From Triangularia verruculosa (Eukaryota > Ascomycota > Sordariomycetes > Sordariales > Podosporaceae), in the NCBI GenBank assembly GCA_033296885.1, contig MU864079.1:1-35043 (forward strand): 35,043 nucleotides of DNA. Direction: 5' to 3'. Below, piece by piece: positions 1 to 11,032 of this stretch. Each line of letters starts with the position of its first letter. Position 1 is the stretch's first letter. The notes under the pieces were generated by a model. It was given only the letters and a program-made list of their open reading frames with translations. It was not told where the DNA came from and searched no databases. The position numbers and the translations under genes are program-made.

Positions 1-125
1 GTGGTTTGCCAGCCCACCCCACGAGCTGGGGGGTGGGGGGGGGGGGGGGGTTGTTTTTATTTTTTTTTTTTTTTTTTTTTGGTGTGTGGGGCCGGGGGGG
101 GCCCCCCCCCCCCCCCCCCCCCCCG
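1..125. repeat. Homopolymer-rich contig end (G, T, G, C runs)
   Basis: Consecutive runs of G (about 34-50), T (about 56-80), G (about 92-100) and C (about 101-124) make up almost all of this stretch. No coding signal is credible here; the short glycine/phenylalanine/proline translation is a product of the runs. The mirror feature at the other end of the window is a 60-base G run. The simplest reading is read-end or assembly artefact rather than genomic sequence. Confidence 0.8.
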
Positions 126-1702
126 GCGCAGAGTTGCATCGGGACTCCTGTCGATCCCCTGCATAAAAGGCTAGTTCTCCTTCGTGCTCCGTAACATATT
201 TTCGTTTGCCTCAGTCTCCTCACCTCACGCTAGCAGAGAACTGCCATCTTTGATTCGATCCTTCGCTTGGATGGTGGACTCGACTCCCTGAAGCCCAAGC
301 AAAGCCGGGGCCGGGGCCGGGGGGGCAGTTCCCCGCAAGCCGGCTCGGCCCAGTCTCGGGTCTCAATGTGGCAGAAAGGTGGAGGACGCTAACGCAAAGA
401 CCCCGGAATTTTGCACTATTATTCATTGCGCGCAGAAAAGGGAGGGTCCTGGGCGACACGGCGACCCCAACAAGTAAATGCATTCAAGTTTGAGGTCTCT
501 TTTCACCGGGTTCCAAACCTGCCAGGTACCTATAACCAGGTTGACCGGCCTGGCTGGGCCAGACGCCCCAGTAAGGCTTCACACTACCTATCCGTAACCA
601 TCAGGTGAATGCTGGACAGTACCCAGCCAAGCCTTCAGAGGTGGGTCGTGGATCGGCATCGACTGGTGGACAGGCGCAGGACTTTTTCACCTTGTCCCAG
701 CGAGGTATAGCGTCATGTTTAGGAAATAACGGCCAAGTGTCAGCGTCACAAAAAAGAACACCAGCGTCAAGAAGACCTGACGATCTTCACACTTAAAGAT
801 AGCTAGACACGCCAGATGACATAACAGTACCGGAAGCAATCATACACAACTTGAGCTTCTCCGGAACCCCTCACTGAAGGAATGCCAGTGGTCAAACCTC
901 ATGCTGGATGGGACTCGATCGTGTCGAGACCCCTGTGGCGAGCTCGGTAATTTCATGCACGTCCAACGAACGTTATCCCGAGGGTAACTGCCGATGTTAC
1001 TCACGAATTGGACGTTTGGTGTTTTGATGAAACGAGACCACACCATGGTACTGCGTAGAGAAGTCTCAACAAAATAAACCTGAGCAGCTAGCTAGGTAGG
1101 TACCTTCACCGATCGATCTTGTGGAGAGACCCGACCCATGCTTTTCATTTCTAGTCAGCAACGTGGTCCCAAGCTAAGGTAGGGTAGGTATAGTATTTCC
1201 TATCATGACACCTTTCGATCATCAGCGATCAGGAATCTGTTCTTTACCACAGGTCTTGGCACGCGGAGAAAGCCGCAAAGTGTTTGTAATGGACTGCTCA
1301 ATTCGGCTTGGTTCTGGTCATGGTGAGAGTGCGCAGGAGTGGCCCGGTCTAGACCCTGGGTGGCGAGTGCAATTGACCCCTGAAAACCTTCCAAGATTAA
1401 GATGATATGCCCTCGGATCATGCGCCTTATGCGCTCACTGAGATGCTGCCAAACTGAACCGTGGGCTCCCACCTCCCACCTCTCACCTCACGAATGGATC
1501 TGGATCCAACTCCAATATTTATTGGTTCAATTCCATGCATCTTACCCACTGCGGAGCTTGAAGACGCACGACTGCTTTCTGGATCGGCGCTTAAAACCTT
1601 ATCTACCTTAGACTTCCTGCGAGACGGGATTGCTGTCGACATGCCTTAGGTAAGGTACCCATCGTTTTTTTTTTCTTTTTGAGGGAATGAGATAGTACAG
1701 TC
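126..1702. other. Gene-free spacer
   Basis: Only short, compositionally unremarkable open frames occur on either strand and none resembles a protein family. It contains a G-rich patch at about 305-326 (three GGGG-type tracts separated by CC, a possible G-quadruplex) and three copies of the dispersed TAGGTAGGTA-like motif (about 1087-1104, 1176-1190, 1646-1657). It lies beyond the 3' end of the leftward membrane-protein gene, so its proximal part would hold that gene's 3' UTR. Confidence 0.6.
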
Positions 1703-4325
1703 TCATTCTCGCGGGATAACCTGGTAGTCATGGTTGCCAAACCCTTCACTCTTCAGTCCTCTTTGAGAATGTAGCCTAGTAGCCGACCCGGCAACTGTTT
1801 CTCTTCCAGTAGCAATGATTCGTAATCTTCCATCGGTATCTGCCAACTTGGCCGTGGAGTTGACATACCCATCCCTTTCCATTGTGGCCTCCACTTCGTC
1901 ATCCCCTTGCATCCCGGCGCTGTTAACATACTTCGTAACAGCTCCCTCTGGTACCACTACCTGTGACAAGACAGTCCATGTCTCGCCGATTCTCGAAAAT
2001 GAAGTACTGTTCAGAAACACCACGAGAACTGCGCCTGCCAGAACTAGATGCGCAAGAACAGCAACCACCACAACCACAAACCCGACCTTCTTTACCCGAA
2101 CACTGGCAACAACATAGTAGGCCTGCTCCGACATGGTGAAGTTATCAAACTGCCCTATCTGGTCGTAGTAGGACATGCTGCTCAGCAGAGTAATCATGCT
2201 TTGCAGCGCAAAGGCTATCGATCCTCCCTCCCTCAGAATCTCTTGAACAAGCCAGACATGACCCACGTCAGCCATCACCCTGAGAATGCTGGCACCGCTG
2301 TTTAGGTCGTATGTCTCGTCTCCTGAGTTGAGTGGTGTTTCCGTTTCACACAGCATGGCAGAAACATTGGCGAGCCTGCTGTCAAGCGGCCAGGGCACGT
2401 CCTGCATCCATGTCGAACCCGTTCTACTTCGAGTGCCCAGATCGGCGTACGCGCGCATAAAGGGCTCTCCGTATGAAGCTGGCTCTCCTCGTAACACCCA
2501 TGGTGATTCTTTCTGCGGCTTTTCCAGACGGAGGATGCCACGGTCCTCTTCAAGTTCATGCGCATCCATGTTTGGCTGACCATAGAGTTGGCGAATGCCA
2601 GTGAAGTTGTAGATCCGAGCTGGGTCGTTGAATGTTGGCTTGGGCTCTGTGCGATTGGCGCTGCTCGTTATCGCCACATCAAGGTCGGCAAAGCCGAACG
2701 CCGAGTAGCACAGTGTGCTGCTGATCGTCGTACTCATATTGCCTTTCTCCCACACCATGTCGAACCATTCGTTTCTCTGCCGGGAAGCCCATCCTGTAAT
2801 CCCATCATCGCCATATGAAGGCAAATTCAGCTGGCCTATGGCGGTCACATTGAGAAAAAGGTAGGCCGCCCCGTAGGTTGATGACCACAACCCCCTGGAC
2901 CCCGTCGTCTGATCCCACCAGGTCGAAATGTCATTGAACTCACTCACAAGCCCACCAGAGAACGACCCCAGTTGGCAGATAGAAAGCTGCCACTGAGGCT
3001 GGAAGTTTACGCTCTCCACGAGTTTGGTATAGGGAAGAGGCGCCATACAAGCGAACGGTACGGACTCGTTGTGTCTGTGATTATTGCCCCCAGCTTTGGT
3101 CACCGTCACGTTTCCCAACCTGGGTGTGCTTCGTGATGCCTTGACGGAACCCTCAAGCACGTAGTAACTCGTAGCATTCGGGGGATACGTGAGCGACAAC
3201 CGGTCGAAATTCCGGAACCTGACAAGTCACCCTGGCATCCAACACAGTTGTAAGCCGCGAGAATTCTCGCAAGGTCTCTCTTTCTTGTGCTGTTTGAAAG
3301 GGAAGAAATGCCCGCAGAGTCACGCCCGTATCACTAACTCCTTCTGCTTCGTATGGAGGCTCCGAGTACTCGGCAAAGCTGGGGTATTCGGCCGCCTTCC
3401 TCGCCCATGTTCCGCCTCTGTCAACCAGACGTGGAACAATCCTCTCCAGCACGCTCTCGTCAACGGCCTCCCCATTGCAATATACGTTCGATCCATTGAT
3501 GGTGAAGCTCTGGCATCCCTCCCGCCGAAAAACATTCTGAAACCCGAATGTCGTGTTAACCTCCTTCTTCAGCCCAGGTATCACGTCCAAGTCCACATCT
3601 GTGAACAGCACCACTGAAATGACTTGCGTAAAAGCAAACATCGCCGCGCTCAAGGTGCTCAACCAAAACACCACGGTCACGAACTGCCGATATGATCCCT
3701 TGCGGCGATGTCGCCACATGCTACGCAGATACGACCACATCACCTCCACCGTTGTCCCAGCCCCAGCCGCAGCTCGAATCATGCTGAAAAAGGCTGTGTA
3801 TGGCAGCAAGACCTCTGAGCGCTCCAGCGCAAGGGCCGCGAGCATGGCAATCATGATGCCGAGCTGGAAGGACATGGCTTGCTTGAGTACTTCGGTGCAG
3901 ATGGCGACGGCTGTGTTAAGCCAGTTGTTTACCATCATGCTTCGCCAGGCATGGTTGCTGGCGTCGGCCAGCCACATGAAGGACAGGACGCCCATGGCGG
4001 CGAGCATGAAGATGGGGGCGGTGCAGGTAATGATGATACCCCAGAAGCCAAGCTTTTCGCCGATGGAGAGCTTCCTAATAGAGGTGGCGGTCTTTTCGAG
4101 GGGTTCGACATCGGTTTGATTGTTGGGTTGTTGTTGCTGGGAAGGTGTTTGGAATGGCTGCTGGTGCTCATGATGGCCTGCCACAGTACTCGAGGGACTT
4201 ACGGGACGGGTTGCTACTCGGTCGTAGGCACTAGATGTATGGCTGGTCATTCTGCTTTTAGCGGTATCATCGGACCATAGCATGGCGGGCGGCGCCGTTG
4301 CCGCGCGCGGAAAAGCTGCCGACAT
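1703..4325 (-). CDS. Fungal multi-pass membrane protein with large N-glycosylated ectodomain, apparent frameshift
   Basis: Two overlapping leftward open frames (4325-3153 and 3199-1703) read as one protein of roughly 870 residues. The first gives a Ser/Pro/Gln-rich cytosolic N-terminus, then hydrophobic helices at about residues 93-118, 137-167 and 214-241. A long region with several N-X-S/T sites and conserved-looking cysteines follows. The second frame continues this ectodomain and ends with a strong helix (Val/Ala/Leu-rich, around +2050-2120) and a polar tail. This predicts three N-terminal helices, an external domain and one C-terminal helix at the cell surface. From memory of this fungal-only family, the segment VLDARVTC near the end of frame 1 is a conserved ectodomain piece, which would argue against an intron removing it. 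The switch between frames needs a one-base change near 3200-3225; only about 45 nt are open in both frames, too short for an intron. Function is not known. Upstream ATG at 4325 is the first in frame. Confidence 0.75.
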
Positions 4326-5058
4326 GTCTGTTGTTTTCCTGGAATTGAATGCTCCAAGGCGTAAGATCGCGCTCCCATGGTAAAGAGGGGATCAAGCTTT
4401 AAGATACTGGTTCTTTTTATCATCGCACAGTAGGTATTTCTTTTCGAATAGGCGGTCTCGGGTGGCGTGGAGGCCTGAGTGTCAAACCCGAACCGGCCAA
4501 CAAGATGTCGTTCTCTCTGTTACACAGGACCAAGATCACCGCGAAACACCGATCATCATACATAGTTTTCAACAGGTGGGCTTAGGTGGCTCATTGACTC
4601 AGCCGCTGCTGATCACCCAGCCCTCAATGGGCTATGGCCAATTGCGTCATAATACAACTGAACTCATTCGGTATGCTCGAGCTCCAACGCGGGAGAAATC
4701 TGTATTTGCTCTGGTACCTTGCCTAAGGTAGGTGTCGACCTATAGAAATGGAACACAAAAGCAATATTACCGCACTACCTAAGCTTTCTTTTGCAGATAA
4801 TGAACACGTCCTCCAATGCAAACAATAATGGTACCTTCAATGTTAGCACTGCATGGGTCAGTGCCAAGCCTTATCATTCAGGGGCTCAGGAGTTCAGGGC
4901 CTCAGGGGTTCGGAATTTTCTTTATCAAGGTAGAGTAAGGTCACTACAGTTCTGCATACATAATTCTACTGAAAAGAAATAGAACCCGGTAAGAAGTAAA
5001 CCCTCGAAGGCAAGTCTCCATGCACCTCACTCGTCTGCGCTCCTGGTCTGCTACCTGT
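4326..5058. other. Spacer: promoter of membrane-protein gene and 3' flank of SGNH gene
   Basis: No credible gene. It should carry the promoter and 5' UTR of the leftward membrane-protein gene (start at 4325) and the terminator of the leftward SGNH hydrolase gene (stop at 5059). I see no convincing TATA box. It contains one copy of the dispersed AGGTAGGT motif near 4722-4733 and a short imperfect direct repeat at 4883-4912. Confidence 0.6.
4883..4912. repeat. Imperfect tandem duplication, unit about 15 nt
   Basis: Two adjacent copies of a GGCTCAGGAGTTCAG-like unit differ at a few positions. Small, non-coding, no known function. Confidence 0.6.
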
Positions 5059-7883
5059 TCACCTCATCGGATACACCCCTGGTGTCCACGCGGCAACCGA
5101 GAGAATTCCAATCTTTGGCGTGGTAAACGTGTCCGCATCATCACCGTTACTCACTGGGCCCCCAACAGGACAAACATTGAACCAGGTCTGAGCCGTGTTC
5201 TCCACGCTTTGCAGGATGTGTAGATCAGCCCGGCCGTCGCCATCCAGATCCGGGAAGTGCTCGCAGCTGCCTTGCGCTTGTCCTTGGTACAGCCTGCCCT
5301 TGTCGTCCCAAGTGAATGCACTTTCGCCAGACTGAATCCGACCCCTGTTTCTCCAGACCCGGGCGTCGCCGTTGAACTTGTCCGTCCAAACAAGATCGGC
5401 CCGTCCATCCCCGTCGACATCCACGTAGCGGAAGTTGGCGCGGTCCAAGTTTTCAGTCCTCTTGAACTGCGAGACGTACGTCAGACCAGAGGCTCCATTG
5501 TTGAGGTAACCCCACGTGCGCCCGTTCTTCTCAATGCAGAGGTAGTCGCTGTGGCCATTGCCGTCGATATCGGCAAACCGAACGGCGAGGTCGTAGATTC
5601 CAACACCGCGCTTCTCTGGACATGGGGTGTTGCCGCCTCGCGGGCCGGCGTTGTTAACGCGTACCCAGTTGTTCGCCGTGTTAAGATTATTTGTGGTCTT
5701 GAACTTGTTGAGCCAGAGTCCGTCCATGAGTCCGGTGTCTGGGTTGACGTAAATGATGTCGCAAAGCCCGTCACCATCCCAATCGGCAAGATGGAGGTCG
5801 CGACGGTCGATGTTGTGGCCGGCATAATCGATAGCTCGCCAGAAAATGTAGTTAGGGCCCCACCACGGCGAGTTGACTGGAAATACTCCACCGAGAGACT
5901 CGTAGATGCGGATGACGCCGTCGGTGGAGATCCAGAGGAAGTCCTCCGCATTGTTGGGGCGGTCTTTCATCTTGCAATAACGACTTCCGTCGGCTGTGGT
6001 GTGTCAGTTATTGAGTCACTCGAGCCCGATATCGGAGACGTTCAGGTACCTACCTTTTTGTTGTGTTGCTCCTCCACCTGTGTTCTTCCAGACACGAAAG
6101 TTCAAATTCCCAGAAGACTGCTTCTCAACCCACACATAATCTCCCCTCCCTCCGAGACCGAATGCAGAAGGTGAGTTGAAAACATTGACGACATGAATAT
6201 TGGCACGGCCGACATTCTGACCCATACCACCGTGGGTAGGAGAGGTAGCGGCTACTCGCCACAGCGGTGCCAAGGTTCCTTTGGTGCAGCCACGGTTGTT
6301 GGTCCAAGTTGTTATCCTCCCAAAGTCGTCCACCCACAACCAATCGTCTCGACCATCGCCGTTGATATCAGCAAAACGAACGCCGTTAAGGTCCCCCATA
6401 TTCTTCCCAGTGAACACAACACCGAGTTCTTGCCAATAATCCGCCAAGTCGCCCTGTCCACCGTTTCTCCAACACGAAATGTCTCCATTGTTGGCAAGCA
6501 CACAGTAATCCGCCCGTCCATCACCGTCGATATCAGCCAGTCGAACCCGGTCCTGTGCTGACCCAACATTACTCTTCCACAGCCTCGGTCCGTCAAACTG
6601 GTAGTTCCCCTTGTTGATGCTCACGTATGTGTCTCCACTGAGGCCGACGCAGAGCATGTCGTCCAAGCCGTCAGCATTGACATCGGCGAACCTCACTCCA
6701 CGAAATATGCACCCGTCTGCTAACCTGACCTCCTTGGGGCTTCCGCCGCCACCCCAACCGCCTTGCCCAGTGGCTGGATAGACTTTATAGTACCCCAGCT
6801 CGGGCGTGCCTCCGGAAGAGACGGGGTTGATGTGAACGAAATCATGCTTGCCAAACGGCTCGGTAAGCCTGGCAAACGTGTAGTTCGTGCCGGCGGCGCC
6901 ACCATTGTAAGTCCAAGTGATGCCTTGGCTCTGGCTGCTGTGGGAATAGATCCCGTCGTCCACTCCGGCCGCTCCTGTCTGTGTGTTGCGGGGTCCCTGC
7001 TCGTCGCCAAACTGCTTCTCGCACGTGTTGCCGCCGCCACCACCATTGCCGGGCTCATCGCTCATTCCAGTGTCCGCAGGCGGGTTGATCATGTTGGCAT
7101 TCCATGCCTCTCTGATCCCGCGGTAGAAAAGAGCGGCAAGGCGTCTGTGCCCCTCGTCGTGGGGATGGATTCCATCAGATGAGATGTGATCTGCGGTGAA
7201 CCACCCAGTAGGGACGTCAACATCGGTGAGCACGATTTTCTGCCCCTGAAGGCGACGAGTGGTGGTTATGTTTCTGAGTTGATTGTTAAGCACATCGCGG
7301 TTCCCTGTTTTGGGAAGGAGAGTCGAAACTACGATGGTCACGCCGGGAATCTGATCCTGGAGTTTGTTGAACAAGGCGGAGTAACGCTCATGAGCAGTGG
7401 AAATGTTGACGTTATTGTTGCCGTCGTTGGTCCCGAGATTCATGACGATGATGTTGGGTTGAGACTTGATGGACTTGTCAACTTCGTTGAACATCTCGTG
7501 GATGTGGTAGCCCGAGTGGGCTTCGACGTTCTGCGTGGGTGATGTTAGCGATGCCGTGCAAGGTAACTGCAGATACGGGGAGAGAAGAGGTTCACACTAT
7601 CCGTCATGTTTGCGGTGATATGTGCACCGACCATGTTCACGTTCCAGCCATCCTGCCGCATCGTATCCCTGAGCGGCTTCCTAAAGCCAGTGCCAGTGCT
7701 GGAACCTACTCCAAAGACAATCGAAGCCCCTAAAGGCATGATTCTTGCGTAAAACGAGGGCGGGGGCTTTGGCTGTGCTTGCCTTGCCTCAAGGCGATCC
7801 ATTGGTCTGATGTCTCTAGGATGAGCCAGCGCAGTGGCACACCTGACAAGAAGGAGAGACCACCATATCGAAGAAGCCAACAT
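5059..7883 (-). CDS. Secreted SGNH/GDSL esterase fused to C-terminal VCBS/FG-GAP propeller
   Basis: Three exons, 7883-7596, 7530-6054 and 5993-5059, join in frame to 899 residues. Intron 1 (65 nt) has GTGAAC...GCAG and a GCTAAC branch site; intron 2 (60 nt) has GTAGGT...ACAG. A hydrophobic signal peptide (about residues 4-20) is followed by an SGNH hydrolase domain: nucleophile block LGASIVFG with Ser54, GTND with Asn131 (block III), and DGIH with Asp215/His218. All catalytic blocks are intact. This arrangement resembles fungal CE3-type acetyl-ester hydrolases, so deacetylation of plant polysaccharide is a reasonable inference, not proven. A Gly-rich linker then leads to about seven Asp-rich repeats of the form F-A-D-x-D-G-D-G-x-x-D, the calcium-binding loops of VCBS/FG-GAP blades, suggesting a seven-bladed propeller for carbohydrate or surface binding. 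The protein is expected to be extracellular. Confidence 0.9.
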
Positions 7884-9116
7884 GGTGAGGAGAGATTGAT
7901 AGCTCTATATCAAGGTCTGGTGAGTAGGTAGAGAAATAAGTTGAAGGATACCTACCTATGAAGCTGATTAAAACAAAAGACATGACGGTTTATATACCTA
8001 ACAACTCTTGCCTTCGAGACCGAGTGCTCACCGAGTGCTACCTATCGTAAAGCTCAGTGGACTCATTCCGGTAGAATGCCTCCCCGGCGATAAGCTCCGT
8101 GATGCCTTCAGTCTCCATCATTCTGCTCCATTTAGGGGCTATGTACGATTCGGTGACCCCTTCTAGGTATTCTCGACACACGGTCTACTATTGATGCACG
8201 GCGGTAGGCATTTCGGCCGAACTGCGCGGATCACACCCCCCTCGTGCGATAAATGACTGATCAAGGCAGACATTCGAAGTCGCAAGACCTCAATAATTGA
8301 ACTGTAGATGGTAAGTCGTAAGGTACTCTAGATATCACCTCAGTTTCGTGTGCCTTGCATGCTACCCGCCTAGCTAAGGTAGGGAACATGTGTCTTGCAC
8401 GTGGGAGACGACCTCTCCGAGATTCGTCCAAGCATGGTGCTGCCCCTACTATGTTGGGAATGTATCGGTAGTCCTTGCTACACCGACGGTGGGTTTCCAA
8501 GTTAGGATACACGCATCCACATTGTTGCTGAATGGCCTTGGGACTGTTGAAGATTAGGTAAGTGGGCCATGTCATAATGCAACCCAGGTTGGTTGGGCGA
8601 TTCCTTCCGAGGCTCTAGACCCTGGTCTTTACGAGAAAGGGGTCTCTGGTGACATAAGAAATCGGCCGAATCGCTTAAGCCGGTAGCGTTACTAGGGGGG
8701 TGTTGGTCGAGATTGATGCAGGGATCTTATGTAGGTAAGACGATAGAATGTGAGCATCAACACCACCAAAAAGACTGTATGAGCGCCTGACCTCCAGCTG
8801 AGCCGCCGCAACTTGATTACCAACAGACCGCGTGAAGGGGATGGTCTGAGCGAGGCAGAGATCAAATTCCAAAGTGGTTCAAGAAGGGTGACGGCCACGA
8901 GAGCCATGTTCCGCCATCTAGACGCGTGCAAATATACCGTTGGATTTGTTTGGAAATCAGGCTGCGATGTGGTCATACCCTTTTTTGGGGGGGGCCAAAG
9001 AACGCGGACAAACCAAGACATGACCTCAATTGAGCTGTGGTTGTAAGGACCCGTTATTCTACTACAAGTTCTTTAAGGTATCGTATCGTGTAATTGAAAT
9101 GGAGGCCTCTGTGGCA
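7884..9116. other. Spacer without recognisable gene
   Basis: Short open frames on both strands show no family resemblance, periodic codon use or splice structure. The left part is the promoter of the SGNH gene; the right part is the 3' flank of the leftward dehydrogenase gene. Several copies of the dispersed GTAGGT/TACCTAC motif occur (about 7924, 7952, 8373, 8729). A T-then-G homopolymer lies at about 8981-8994. Confidence 0.55.
7989..7996 (-). promoter_or_regulatory. Candidate TATA box of the SGNH hydrolase gene
   Basis: Read on the minus strand this is TATATAAA, about 106 nt upstream of the ATG at 7883, a plausible distance for a fungal core promoter. Assigned from sequence only. Confidence 0.45.
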
Positions 9117-10145
9117 TCAAATGATGTTCTTCAGCTCTTGGCCACCCAAGAACTTCCTTAGGTTTTCTACAATCAACTCTTCAGCACCCTGTGGCCGTCC
9201 CCCGGCAGCGTGCGGCGAGAGAATCAAATTTTGGGCGCCATACAATTTGTTTCCCTCGGGCAAAGGCTCCGTTTCGAACACATCCAACGCCGCTCCCCCG
9301 ATTCTCTCCTCCTCCAAGGCATCAAACAGTGCATCCTCATCAACCGACGTCCCTCTCCCCACATTGACCACCCACGCATGCTTTGGCAAGTACGCCAGCC
9401 TCTCCTTATTGAGCGCATGCTTCGTCGACGCATCTCCTGGCAGAATCATCACCAAGGCGTCCGTCTCCTTCAGAACTTCCTCCAGAGACTCCTCACCAAA
9501 CACCTCAATGCCATCCCTCACCCCCTTGCTCCTCGCCAAACCCTTGACCGATGCGCCCAAAGACAACAAGTGCGGCGCAAGAGACTTGGCAATGTTGCCG
9601 AACCCCCAAATCGTCACCCTCGCATCTCTCAACGTCCTGAAGGTTCCCTTCTCCCGATCAGGCTGGGGACCGCCAAGATGACCGGGCCATTTCCCTTGCA
9701 ACTGGTAATCCCTCATCTCATAGAACCTCCTCGCGGCATTAAGAAGCAAGCCCAAGGCGTGCTCGGCGACGGTCTTGTCATGCAACCCGGATCCGGTGGT
9801 GATCTTGACCTTGGAGGCGTCAAACCCAGCCGAAAGGACATCGTTGGGGCCGGCGGCGAGTGACTGGATCCATTTCAGATTGTTGAGGTTCTCGACGGCG
9901 TATTTGAGGTTGTCTTTGGAGTTGGCCCAGGTGACTAGGACATGGGCGTCGTGGTGCTCAGAGGGTAATGTGGGGGACTTGGCATCGTAGGCGTGAAGGG
10001 TGAGGGTGGGGAAGCCGGTGATTTTGGCCGAGTCGAGGGCCAAGGAGGTTGGGTATAGGAGCTTCATGGTTGCTACGGTGGTAGATGCTGCTGGGGAGAA
10101 TGATCTGAAGATGGAGAGGCTTTGGCGCAAGGGAAACGGGAGCAT
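9117..10145 (-). CDS. D-isomer-specific 2-hydroxyacid dehydrogenase
   Basis: Single exon, 342 residues, normal length for the family. These enzymes interconvert 2-keto acids and D-2-hydroxy acids with NAD(P)H. The cofactor fold shows G181-F-G183-N-I-A186, with alanine in place of the usual last glycine. The catalytic trio is in place: Arg264 in NVGRGTSVDE, Glu291 in DVFETEP and His312 in SPHAAG. Arg205 (LARSKG) after the second strand of the fold, where NAD enzymes have an acidic residue, hints at NADPH use (inference). The first 26 residues are basic/hydroxylated with no acids and could be a mitochondrial presequence; alternatively translation starts at Met27, which begins the conserved domain. 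The substrate (glyoxylate, hydroxypyruvate or another) cannot be told. A flavin-reductase-like gene lies 164 nt upstream on the same strand. Confidence 0.92.
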   Translation of the reverse strand: MLPFPLRQSLSIFRSFSPAASTTVATMKLLYPTSLALDSAKITGFPTLTLHAYDAKSPTLPSEHHDAHVLVTWANSKDNLKYAVENLNNLKWIQSLAAGPNDVLSAGFDASKVKITTGSGLHDKTVAEHALGLLLNAARRFYEMRDYQLQGKWPGHLGGPQPDREKGTFRTLRDARVTIWGFGNIAKSLAPHLLSLGASVKGLARSKGVRDGIEVFGEESLEEVLKETDALVMILPGDASTKHALNKERLAYLPKHAWVVNVGRGTSVDEDALFDALEEERIGGAALDVFETEPLPEGNKLYGAQNLILSPHAAGGRPQGAEELIVENLRKFLGGQELKNII

Positions 10146-10309
10146 TGGTCAAGGTAGGAATGCGAGTGAGGGGTCGTTGACTCGTTGTTGCCAAACAACC
10201 TATCCATTGGCGGCCGCTGACAGTGGAACGGGTGAGTGGAGCCAAGGTGCCGGCCGGTGTCGGAGCCGGGGCCGACTCGGCATCTCGGCAGTCGAAAGAT
10301 TCCATCCTT

Positions 10310-11032
10310 CTATGTAGTATCACTCCTCTGTACCTGCTCGGCGTTCCCCTCCAACCCCGCCAATATCGCCTTGTCCCCTCCTGGAATGACCATCTCAAAG
10401 GTCTTGTCCAGTACGACATACTCGTAATACCCACACCTCGCAATTGGCTTCGTCTTGCCAATATCGAGCTTCCCCTCCTCTGACAAGGCCCAGTCTGCAA
10501 TGTGCACCCCTTCAACCCGTCCGATCACCAGATCCACGCCACCCATAGCCGATCCTCCCGGCAGTCGCAAGGTCGAGTGGTAACTGCATTCAAACTTGAC
10601 TGGACTTTCTCTCACCATCGGGACCGGGTTCGTGTCGTCACCCGGCAGGCACGAGCTGAAGTCCTTTGATAACCCCACATGGTGAAACTCGTCCACTTCA
10701 AAAGGCAGCTGCTGAGCAGAAGCGTTGACTTTGTCTCTGAGGTCCCATGTCGCCAGGTTCCATACAAACTTGCCGGTCGAGTCCACGTTGCGCACAGTGT
10801 CTTTCTTGGAGCCTTCGGGTGTTTGGTTGGCTGCAAACATGACATACGGGGGGTCAAAGCTGAGGTTGGTAAACTGACTGAAGGGCGCCAGGTTATGGAT
10901 CGGGGGTGCGGATGGGGAGCCCGGCCGAGGAAGAGAGGTGGTCGATATCCATCCTATCGGGCGAGGCACAACACACGCCTTAAAAGGGTCAAACGGGAGG
11001 TTGTGCTTTGTTTTACCTGGCTGGTAGAACAT
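10310..11032 (-). CDS. Flavin reductase-like FMN-binding split-barrel protein
   Basis: Single exon, 240 residues. The sequence opens with the family pattern (ACVVPRPIGWISTTS, then HNLAPFSQFTNLSFDPP, then KDTVRNVDSTGKFVWNLAT), which forms the FMN-binding split barrel of the DIM6/NtaB-type flavoprotein group. Such proteins bind FMN and either reduce free flavin for a partner oxygenase or act as flavoprotein oxidoreductases. No signal peptide or membrane segment is seen, so it is probably cytosolic. It lies directly upstream of the 2-hydroxyacid dehydrogenase in the same orientation. Its promoter would be in the 690-nt interval shared with the divergent PP2C gene. The physiological substrate is not evident. 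Confidence 0.9.
   Translation of the reverse strand: MFYQPGKTKHNLPFDPFKACVVPRPIGWISTTSLPRPGSPSAPPIHNLAPFSQFTNLSFDPPYVMFAANQTPEGSKKDTVRNVDSTGKFVWNLATWDLRDKVNASAQQLPFEVDEFHHVGLSKDFSSCLPGDDTNPVPMVRESPVKFECSYHSTLRLPGGSAMGGVDLVIGRVEGVHIADWALSEEGKLDIGKTKPIARCGYYEYVVLDKTFEMVIPGGDKAILAGLEGNAEQVQRSDTT

Noticed and set aside
3153..3340. Intron joining the two frames of the membrane-protein gene
   Set aside because: Any intron ending in the shared open region would delete the conserved-looking VLDARVTC segment, and the available donors are poor; a one-base frame break is simpler.
5257..6174. 305-codon rightward ORF opposite the SGNH gene
   Set aside because: It is the antisense shadow of the Asp/Gly-rich propeller repeats, whose codon pattern leaves the opposite strand open.
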